Source: an uncultured Bacilli bacterium (GTDB lineage: Bacteria; Bacillota_I; Bacilli_A; RF39; UBA660). From it: DNA of 11,967 bases. Positions 1-4,895 of the stretch are shown here, piece after piece (the stretch's first letter is position 1; every line of letters begins with the position of its first letter). The position numbers were made by a program, and so were the translations under genes. The notes beneath the pieces are model-generated. The model saw only the letters and a list, made by a program, of their open reading frames with translations, was not told the origin of the DNA and did not search any database. The DNA is taken from positions 1-11,967 of the forward strand of contig CANRJE010000033.1 in NCBI GenBank assembly GCA_947630865.1, in the 5' to 3' direction.

Positions 1-1187
1 CTGCTGTACAGATTGTACCTTTAATTTTATATTATATTTATGATGTAACTATTTCTTCTAACGATTCAAATGATGATAATAATTCTTTGGGTATTATTGG
101 ACTTATAGCTTATATCTTATATATTATATCAGAATATATCATATTATGGTTTTCAAGAACAAGAGAATACTATGCCGATGAATTTTCTCTTAAAGCAACT
201 AAAAATCCTAATTCTTTAGCTAATGCTTTAGTAAAAATAGGTTTTGGTCTTACAACTGCTAAAAATAATTTGGAAGAGACTAATGAAGACTCAACTGAAA
301 AAGAAAATAAAAAAGCTAAAAAGAAAAAACATAGTTTAAATTCTATTTCAGCACTTGGTATATTTGATTCTAAAGCTTCAAAGTCATTGATTATTACTAG
401 TTATGATAATGGTGAAATAAAAAAAGAACGAATTAAAAAAGCTGCTAGATGGGAATTATGGAATCCTTGGGCAAAATGGTATGAATTTAATTCAACACAT
501 CCTTTAATATCAAAAAGAATAAAAGCTATTAGCAAATATTCTAAAGAATTTAATCAAGAGGAATATATAAGCTTTGATGAAACGAAAAGTGAATCTTATG
601 TTGATGACTTTATGATAGAAGCTATTTTAAAATTCTTACCATATATTATACTAATAGTAGCTCTAATTTTAGGAATTTCTTTATCTTCTCATGAAATAAA
701 TTATCAATTATTTATAGGAATTTCTTTAACGTTATTTGCTTGTTCTACTATACTGCCATTTACAAGAAGCCATAAAAATAAAGATTATAAAAAAGCAAGT
801 ATTGAGGAACTGTTGGGTGAAATTAAAGTATCGGGAGTTACTTCAATCCCTTGTATTGTAAAAGGGACTATTATTGGTAGAGGCAATCCAGGTTATATAT
901 TTTCAGAAGATTTTATTCTTCAAGATGAAACAGGTATTATTTTCTTAGATTATAGTCAACCACTTGCAATTATTAATACATTATTTGCTTTATTAAAATC
1001 TAAAGAATATCATAATAAAGAAGTTGAAATAAAAGGTTGGTATAAAAGAGCACCAATTCCATATATTGAAATATATGAAATAACACTTGATGGAAAAACT
1101 AAGAGATGTGCAACTTATGGATTTACTAAATTTCTAATTTTGGCTCTTATTGTAATTGGTATTTTTATAGCAATTACAGCAATTTAA
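1..1187 (+). CDS. M48-family membrane metallopeptidase, 5'-truncated by window edge
   Basis: The reading frame is open from base 3 to the TAA at 1185-1187, so the start lies outside the window; a TTG at 87 is only an internal codon. The visible part has a hydrophobic segment (about 87-155) followed by SRTREYYADEF (154-186). This is the M48/HtpX-type motif in which the Glu of REYYAD is the third zinc ligand; the HExxH helix would lie upstream and is not visible. Further on are a Lys/Glu-rich cytosolic-looking stretch (about 280-345), a conserved-looking STHPLISKRIKAI segment (497-535), two membrane segments (about 620-770), a roughly 95-residue beta-rich domain (about 805-1100) and a last membrane helix (about 1125-1180). 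Known M48 members degrade or process membrane proteins under stress. The beta-rich domain resembles an OB-like accessory domain, which is my inference from its pattern alone. The family call is firm; the substrate is unknown. Confidence 0.85.
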   Translation, partial: AVQIVPLILYYIYDVTISSNDSNDDNNSLGIIGLIAYILYIISEYIILWFSRTREYYADEFSLKATKNPNSLANALVKIGFGLTTAKNNLEETNEDSTEKENKKAKKKKHSLNSISALGIFDSKASKSLIITSYDNGEIKKERIKKAARWELWNPWAKWYEFNSTHPLISKRIKAISKYSKEFNQEEYISFDETKSESYVDDFMIEAILKFLPYIILIVALILGISLSSHEINYQLFIGISLTLFACSTILPFTRSHKNKDYKKASIEELLGEIKVSGVTSIPCIVKGTIIGRGNPGYIFSEDFILQDETGIIFLDYSQPLAIINTLFALLKSKEYHNKEVEIKGWYKRAPIPYIEIYEITLDGKTKRCATYGFTKFLILALIVIGIFIAITAI

Positions 1188-1200
1188 TTTAGAAAACAAC

Positions 1201-1224
1201 AAAAGACCTAGCGATAGGTCTTTT
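1201..1224. terminator. Bidirectional hairpin terminator between M48 gene and sspI
   Basis: A perfect 10-bp inverted repeat (AAAAGACCTA / TAGGTCTTTT) surrounds a GCGA tetraloop. The A and T runs at its feet serve both strands. It lies 13 bases after the M48 stop and overlaps the stop codon of the convergent spore-protein gene, so it probably ends both transcripts. Confidence 0.85.
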
Positions 1225-1447
1225 AATTAGCTTTTTTTTGATGAAAACGATTTTTTAATTTTTCAAGAATTTTATTTTTTTCATCGTCACTTGATGTTTG
1301 CCAAATAATTTCAAAAAATACTCCCATACCTGGCAAAGTTACTTCATCTTGTTCTTCAATACTTTCTTCAATAGCTCTTTTAATTGTATCTACATCATCA
1401 TCTTTAAAATTGTTGATGATATAATCACGTATTTTAATGTCGTCCAT
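1223..1447 (-). CDS. sspI: Small acid-soluble spore protein, SspI type
   Basis: This is a 74-residue protein. Its core LPGMGVFFEIIWQTSSDDEK (about residues 38-57) matches the signature of the SspI family as I remember it from Bacillus (LPGLGVLFEVIW followed by an Asp/Glu/Lys-rich helix). The length is close to the roughly 70 residues usual for that family. SspI is a minor spore-core protein made in the forespore. The start is the ATG at 1447, because AAAGGAT (1461-1455) sits 7 bases upstream of it. An in-frame ATG at 1489 is rejected: it would put the -10 element of the sigma-G-like promoter (1474-1468) inside the coding region. The gene is monocistronic, convergent with the M48 gene and divergent from mraZ. 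It is the only spore gene in the window. If correctly assigned, it marks the host as an endospore former. Confidence 0.8.
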   Translation of the reverse strand: MDDIKIRDYIINNFKDDDVDTIKRAIEESIEEQDEVTLPGMGVFFEIIWQTSSDDEKNKILEKLKNRFHQKKAN

Positions 1448-1467
1448 ATTTTTTATCCTTTCAGATA

Positions 1468-1497
1468 TAGTATGTAACTGTTTACACATTTTATGTA
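1468..1497 (-). promoter_or_regulatory. Sigma-G (or sigma-F)-like forespore promoter of sspI
   Basis: On the minus strand TACATA (1497-1492) is followed after exactly 17 bases by CATACTA (1474-1468). The Bacillus sigma-G consensus is TGMATA, 17-18 bases, CATACTA, so the -10 is perfect and the -35 matches 5 of 6. The predicted RNA start is near 1461, which leaves a very short leader of about 14 bases with the ribosome binding site at its 5' end. The agreement between promoter type and gene type supports both calls. Confidence 0.75.
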
Positions 1498-1524
1498 AAA
1501 TTTTTGTTAATATGTTTAAAAATA

Positions 1525-1553
1525 TTTACAAAGAGTGGGTAAGTTACTATAAT
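1525..1553 (+). promoter_or_regulatory. Vegetative (sigma-A type) promoter of the mraZ cluster
   Basis: TTTACA (1525-1530), a 17-base spacer and TATAAT (1548-1553) form a near-consensus sigma-A promoter. A second TATAAT follows immediately at 1554-1559. It lies in the 150-base gap between divergent sspI and mraZ, and no other promoter was seen before rsmH or ftsL, so it probably drives the whole cluster. Confidence 0.85.
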
Positions 1554-1589
1554 TATAATTGAAGTAAGGCAAAAAGTGGGGAAAAGTGG
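1533..1589 (+). promoter_or_regulatory. MraZ-box repeats (autoregulatory operator)
   Basis: GTGG-containing repeats lie at 1533-1539 (GAGTGGG, between -35 and -10), 1573-1579 (AAAGTGG) and 1583-1589 (AAAGTGG). The last two are exactly 10 bp apart, one helical turn, just after the predicted RNA start. MraZ in E. coli and mycoplasmas binds arrays of short GTGG/GTGT-type repeats at its own promoter. Feedback control by the mraZ product is therefore likely, by inference from repeat form and place. Confidence 0.7.
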
Positions 1590-1597
1590 TGAATTTT

Positions 1598-2026
1598 ATG
1601 TTAATGGGAGAATATCATAACAATTTAGATAGTAAAGCAAGAATTGTTGTTCCTAGCAAATTCCGTGAGGAATTAGGAGATAAAGTTATTCTTACTAGAG
1701 GACTTGATGGTTCTTTGTTTATCTATTCAACTTCCATGTGGGAATCATTAACTGAAAAATTAAGAACTTTGTCTTTCACTGAAAAAGAATCAAGAAACTT
1801 TACAAGATTTTTGCTTTCGGGTGCCGTTACTTTGGAATTTGATAAACAAGGTCGAATAATTGTTCCTAGTTATTTAAAAGACTATGCTGCTTTAGAAAAG
1901 GAAGTCGTACTTGTAGGTGTTTTAAATCGTGTTGAAATGTGGTCTTTGGATAATTGGAATAAGTTTATGACTGATAATTTTAATGATTTATCAAACATTT
2001 CTTCAAATTTATTTAATTCGAATTAG
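1598..2026 (+). CDS. mraZ: Transcriptional regulator MraZ
   Basis: The 142-residue product is an AbrB-like DNA-binding regulator at the head of the division and cell wall cluster. Two related half-domains are visible: MGEYHNNLDSKARIVVPSKF near the N-terminus and EFDKQGRIIVPSYLKDYA about 80 residues later. Both carry the D-x(2)-R-[I/V]-x-[V/I]-P pattern of the MraZ fold. The length equals the family norm. The start is the ATG at 1598, giving MLMGEYH as in other MraZ proteins; upstream in-frame GTG codons at 1586 and 1589 overlap the last operator repeat and are unlikely. The stop overlaps the AGGAGG of rsmH, so translation is probably coupled. The protein likely represses its own promoter through the repeats at 1533-1589. 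Confidence 0.95.
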   Translation: MLMGEYHNNLDSKARIVVPSKFREELGDKVILTRGLDGSLFIYSTSMWESLTEKLRTLSFTEKESRNFTRFLLSGAVTLEFDKQGRIIVPSYLKDYAALEKEVVLVGVLNRVEMWSLDNWNKFMTDNFNDLSNISSNLFNSN

Positions 2027-2034
2027 GAGGATAT

Positions 2035-2958
2035 ATGCATTATAGTGTTATGTTAAATGAAGTTATAGAGTCTCTTAATTTGAAGGATACGGGAATCTAC
2101 GTTGATGCGACTCTAGGGTATGCTGGTCATGCCGGTGAAATTTTAAAGCGAGTAAAAAGGGGTTTTCTATTCGCCTTTGATCAAGATATAAATGCTATTA
2201 ATTACAGTCAGGGAAAGTTGGCAAGTATAGGTTCTAATTTTAAAATTATAAAAAGTAACTTTTGTAATATGAAAGAAGAGCTTTTAAAACTTGAAACGGA
2301 AACGGTTGATGGAATTTTATTTGATTTAGGAGTTAGTTCACCACAGTTAGATGAAGCCGAACGAGGATTTTCGTATCACAAAAATGCGAAACTTGATATG
2401 CGTATGGATTTAGATAATCCTTTAACAGCTTTTAAAGTTGTAAATGAATATGATGAAAAAAAACTTGCTAAGATAATATTTGAATATGGTGAAGAACCTT
2501 ATGCTAGAAGTATAGCTAAAAATATTGTTAAAGAAAGAAAAAATAAACCTATTAATACAACTTTTGAACTTGTTGAAATTATAAAAAAAAGTATGCCAAT
2601 TAAGAAAACACTTGATAAAAATCCAGCTAGACGCACATTTCAAGCTATTAGAATTGAAGTAAATCATGAACTTGATATTTTAGAGACAAGTTTAAAAAAT
2701 GCACTTAGTCTTTTAAATATAAATGGAAGAATTGCAGTTATTACTTTTCATTCTTTAGAAGATAGAATTGTAAAAAATCTTTTTAAAGAGGTAACTAGTG
2801 TTGATGCTTTAGTAAAAGGATTGCCAGAAATACCTTTAGAATATTTACCAAAGTATAAATTAGTTAATGAAAAAGTAATTACCCCAAGTAATAAAGAATT
2901 AGAAGAAAATAATAGAAGTAGGTCAAGTAAACTTCGAGTTATTGAAAGGATAAGATAG
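2035..2958 (+). CDS. rsmH: 16S rRNA (cytosine1402-N4)-methyltransferase RsmH
   Basis: RsmH (MraW) methylates N4 of C1402 in 16S rRNA using S-adenosylmethionine and tunes the ribosomal P site. The 307 residues are the usual length. The visible family motifs in order are DATLGYAGHA (24-33, SAM-binding motif I), DLGVSSPQLD (97-106), RRTFQAIRIEVNHEL (199-213), ITFHSLEDRIVK (236-247) and the C-terminal SRSSKLRVIERI (295-306). AGGAGG (2025-2030) lies 4 bases before the ATG and overlaps the mraZ stop. Three bases separate its TAG from ftsL. It is part of the mraZ transcript. Confidence 0.97.
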   Translation: MHYSVMLNEVIESLNLKDTGIYVDATLGYAGHAGEILKRVKRGFLFAFDQDINAINYSQGKLASIGSNFKIIKSNFCNMKEELLKLETETVDGILFDLGVSSPQLDEAERGFSYHKNAKLDMRMDLDNPLTAFKVVNEYDEKKLAKIIFEYGEEPYARSIAKNIVKERKNKPINTTFELVEIIKKSMPIKKTLDKNPARRTFQAIRIEVNHELDILETSLKNALSLLNINGRIAVITFHSLEDRIVKNLFKEVTSVDALVKGLPEIPLEYLPKYKLVNEKVITPSNKELEENNRSRSSKLRVIERIR

Positions 2959-2961
2959 GGT

Positions 2962-3246
2962 ATGAAAAGAAGAAAAAGTAGAATGTCACGTTTTGAAAGA
3001 GGCTTTTATATAGTAACAGCTCTTATTGTATTAATGTCACCTTTGATGATTGTATTTGAAAAATCAACTTTATCAGAAGTTAACTACGAAGTTGAAAAGA
3101 TGAAACGTGAAATTGCTACTCAAGAAAAAGCTAATGAGAGTTTAGAGATGAAAATCAATGAACTTGCTAGTCTTGAAAATATACAAAAAGTAATAGAAGA
3201 TGAAGGATTAGTATATAATAATGATAATATAAAAAACATTGATTGA
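2962..3246 (+). CDS. ftsL: Cell division protein FtsL
   Basis: This 94-residue bitopic protein has a short basic cytoplasmic N-terminus (about 1-13), one membrane segment (about 15-34) and an extracytoplasmic coiled coil (about 38-75) rich in Glu, Lys, Ile and Leu. That architecture, together with its place between rsmH and a division PBP, defines FtsL. FtsL partners with DivIC/FtsB and DivIB/FtsQ to activate septal wall synthesis. Sequence conservation in this family is low, so the call rests on topology and context. A GAAAGGA (2944-2950) inside the end of rsmH is the likely ribosome binding site, 11 bases before the ATG. The stop is TGA. In this genome the gene is separated from its natural downstream neighbour by an insertion sequence. 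Confidence 0.88.
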   Translation: MKRRKSRMSRFERGFYIVTALIVLMSPLMIVFEKSTLSEVNYEVEKMKREIATQEKANESLEMKINELASLENIQKVIEDEGLVYNNDNIKNID

Positions 3247-3267
3247 TTCTTATTAAGGAGACCAACT

Positions 3268-3282
3268 ATGAAAAGTCAATAG
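3268..3282 (+). other. Four-codon mini-ORF with strong ribosome binding site at the left IS junction
   Basis: AAGGAG (3255-3260) is followed after 7 bases by ATG AAA AGT CAA TAG. The spacing is ideal, yet the frame ends after MKSQ. Either this is chance sequence at the IS end, or it is the original start region of the downstream PBP gene (which also begins ATG AAA A) cut off by the insertion. If translated it would be a short leader. Confidence 0.35.
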
Positions 3283-3295
3283 GAAATTTGAAAAA

Positions 3296-3368
3296 ATTTG
3301 AAAAAAATAAAAATTTTTTCAAATAGAAAATTAGAACACAGCAACGCACCGTAGAGTGAGGTTACGGT
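3296..3368. repeat. Inverted repeats in the downstream end of the IS
   Basis: Two structures fill the non-coding downstream end of the element. First is an A/T-only-cored inverted repeat, ATTTGAAAAAAAT / ATTTTTTCAAAT (3296-3324), preceded by an extra TTTGAAAAAA copy. Second is ACCGTA / TACGGT (3348-3353 / 3363-3368) with a 9-base loop in an unusually GC-rich patch. They may be a transposase transcript end or part of the recombining end. No gene is seen in 3283-3423. Confidence 0.5.
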
Positions 3369-3423
3369 TTGGTCTTAATTGTCAATGAAGACATAAAAAT
3401 AAGCAAAAAGATCTTTGAAAAAA

Positions 3424-4590
3424 TTAATCTAAATTAAAAGTGGTATTATGTTTAAGCATGTAAAAGATATTCCTAACTAGTTTACCAGCACAATGTCCTA
3501 AAGCTGAATAATGTGATTTACCTTGAGCTCTTTTTATGCTATAATAATCATTGAAAGTTTTAGTATTTAGTCTTACGTTGTTAGCAGCTAAAATAAGAGC
3601 GTAACGAAGGAGAGGAGAACCTCTTTTACTCATTCTAGTGGAAGAGGCATTGAAAGTGCCAGATTGTTTAACAGAGGGATCTAAACCAGCAAATGCTAAA
3701 ACTTGATTAGGATTATTAAAACGATTAATATCACCAATTTCAGAAAGAATAATGGCAGCAGTAGAATCCTTTATTCCAGGAATAGAAATAATGATATTGT
3801 CGTTTTTTTGAATAAAAGAACTGACTTGCTTATCAATATCTTTAATTTGAGATTCAAAAAGTTCAATTTGATTAATAACCATTTTAATTTGGATGCATAA
3901 AGCAGGATTGTTGATACCGACAGAATTAGAAGCTAACTCTTTAAGTTCAATAGCCCGAATTTTATTATATTTGCCTCTAGAACTTTTAATAAGTAAATTA
4001 GTTAGTTTAGTTAAATTTGCTTTAGAAATGTCAGAAGGAGATTGATAAATTTTTAAAAGTTCGTGAGCTGTTTTGATATCTAAATTATTTTTAAAAAAAT
4101 AGTTTAGTTCAGGGAAAATTTGATCAACATAAGAATTTAATTGAATTTTAGCTTTAGCAGCACTGTCTTTTAAATCTTTTCTAAAACGGCATAAAGACTT
4201 AATTTGTAAAAGTTCAACATCAATGTCTGATAGCAAATTAAAATAACCTAAAGAGAGAGCATCACAAATAAGCATAGCATCAACTTTATCATTTTTGACT
4301 TTTCTAATTTTTGATTTTCTTAAAGTAGCAGTTTGAATAGGATTGATAACACCTATTTTAAAACCTAAATTATGAAAATAGGTAATTAGATTGTCGCCAT
4401 AATGAGCAGTAGATTCTAAACCAATAAGAACATTCTCTTTATTGAAATTTTTAATTTTACTAAAGAGAAGGTCAAAACCGACTTTATCATTGGTAACTAA
4501 GAATGGTGTAGAAATAACTTCACCAGTAGAGTAATCAACAATAGCTGCATAGTGATTTATTTTGGCAATATCAACGCCAACATAAATCAT
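3424..4590 (-). CDS. IS110-family DEDD transposase (bridge-RNA-guided recombinase type)
   Basis: The 388-residue product has an N-terminal RuvC-like domain and a C-terminal Transposase_20 domain. Acidic residues in the expected order are D7 (VGVDIAK), E59 (GLESTAHYG), D101 and D104 (KNDKVDAM). The C-terminal half has SIPGIKDSTAAIILSEIGD (about 269-287), AFAGLDPSVKQSG (about 299-311) and SSTRMSKRGSPLLRYAL (about 316-332), the last containing the likely catalytic serine region. Family members excise as circles and reinsert with an RNA that pairs with target and donor DNA. The start is the ATG at 4590: GAGGTGATC, a near-perfect anti-SD complement, ends 3 bases before it, and the GTG at 4599 lies inside this site. 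The frame is intact and no key residue is missing, so it is probably active. It is transcribed against the dcw operon. Confidence 0.93.
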   Translation of the reverse strand: MIYVGVDIAKINHYAAIVDYSTGEVISTPFLVTNDKVGFDLLFSKIKNFNKENVLIGLESTAHYGDNLITYFHNLGFKIGVINPIQTATLRKSKIRKVKNDKVDAMLICDALSLGYFNLLSDIDVELLQIKSLCRFRKDLKDSAAKAKIQLNSYVDQIFPELNYFFKNNLDIKTAHELLKIYQSPSDISKANLTKLTNLLIKSSRGKYNKIRAIELKELASNSVGINNPALCIQIKMVINQIELFESQIKDIDKQVSSFIQKNDNIIISIPGIKDSTAAIILSEIGDINRFNNPNQVLAFAGLDPSVKQSGTFNASSTRMSKRGSPLLRYALILAANNVRLNTKTFNDYYSIKRAQGKSHYSALGHCAGKLVRNIFYMLKHNTTFNLD

Positions 4591-4632
4591 AAAGATCACC
4601 TCACATAAAATATTTTTGATAACTAAGTGGTT

Positions 4633-4818
4633 CCACAGATTTTATCTATCACAGCCTTGCTTGTTATAAGAAGTCTAAGCCTCAACCAACCATAAGCAAT
4701 TAAAGATAAAACTGTGGTTGTAAACTCCAATAAAGTAGTCAAGCTACAAGGACAATTATAAACAATCCACAGTTATCTTAAGTATATTATATAAAATTTA
4801 GAGAGAAATATAAAGAAA
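4633..4818 (-). ncRNA. Probable IS110 bridge RNA (target loop then donor loop)
   Basis: The region upstream of the transposase folds into two consecutive hairpins on its strand. Hairpin 1 (4779-4703) has about 17 paired bases (5+8+4 with small bulges, including CCACAGTT/AACTGTGG), then an internal loop of 14 and 13 bases closed by a terminal stem GTAG/CTAC. Hairpin 2 (4699-4657) has TTGCTT/AAGCAA around an internal loop, with GAGG/CTTC inside. The size (about 185 bases), the position in the transposase-upstream end, and the order of two internal-loop hairpins agree with the IS621-type bridge RNA. Loop strands match flanking DNA: ATAATT and AATAA for hairpin 1, and 8 of 9 bases of ATAGTTGGT for hairpin 2. 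The RNA ends are estimates. Confidence 0.65.
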
Positions 4819-4875
4819 GAAAATGATAATATACTAGTCAGTATGTAAATACAAAATCTCTCTTGTAACTGACTA
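4800..4875. repeat. Inverted repeats at the transposase-upstream IS end
   Basis: Two perfect inverted repeats interleave here: AGAGAGA (4800-4806) with TCTCTCT (4857-4863), and TAGTCAGT (4835-4842) with ACTGACTA (4868-4875). The second pair flanks and partly covers the putative bridge-RNA promoter. They could be protein binding sites or DNA structure used in recombination. The role is unknown. Confidence 0.55.
4826..4854 (-). promoter_or_regulatory. Putative promoter of the bridge RNA and transposase
   Basis: On the minus strand TTGTAT (4854-4849), 17 bases and TATTAT (4831-4826) resemble a sigma-A promoter with a good -10 and a weak -35. RNA would start near 4819, just before hairpin 1. No convincing promoter facing the PBP gene was found in the same 305-base stretch. 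Confidence 0.5.
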
Positions 4876-4895
4876 TATATATCATACAAGGAATT

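Larger units (their letters stand above)
3258..4890 (-). mobile_element. IS110-family insertion sequence between ftsL and the division PBP gene
   Basis: The element is about 1.63 kb with one DEDD transposase, 305 bases of upstream and about 165 bases of downstream non-coding sequence, and no terminal inverted repeats, as is usual for the family. Both ends carry AAGGA (3255-3259 and 4888-4892), read as TCCTT on the transposase strand, which contains the CT-type core dinucleotide known from IS621. Removing one copy and everything between reconnects the ftsL tail to AAGGAATTATG, a compact ribosome binding site and start codon. The exact ends are inferred to within these five bases. A second reading uses the direct repeat TATGAAAA (3267-3274, 4895-4902) as the boundary. 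The transposase orientation opposes the surrounding operon. Confidence 0.8.

Noticed and set aside
1448..1489. N-terminal extension of the spore protein from an ATG at 1489
   Set aside because: It would place the CATACTA promoter element inside the coding region, and has no ribosome binding site; the ATG at 1447 does.
1586..1597. GTG start four codons upstream for mraZ
   Set aside because: The extra residues are absent from the usual MraZ N-terminus (M-x-MGEY), and the GTG is part of an operator repeat.
2422..2667. 81-codon minus-strand ORF inside rsmH
   Set aside because: Low-complexity Phe/Asn/Ser/Ile product opposite a well-conserved gene; an antisense shadow.
3703..3900. 65-codon plus-strand ORF inside the transposase gene
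   Set aside because: Composition is that of a complementary-strand shadow and it has no ribosome binding site.
4600..4895. A promoter within the IS facing the PBP gene
   Set aside because: Several TATAAT-like boxes exist in the AT-rich sequence, but none has a -35 at proper spacing; read-through from the mraZ promoter is as likely.
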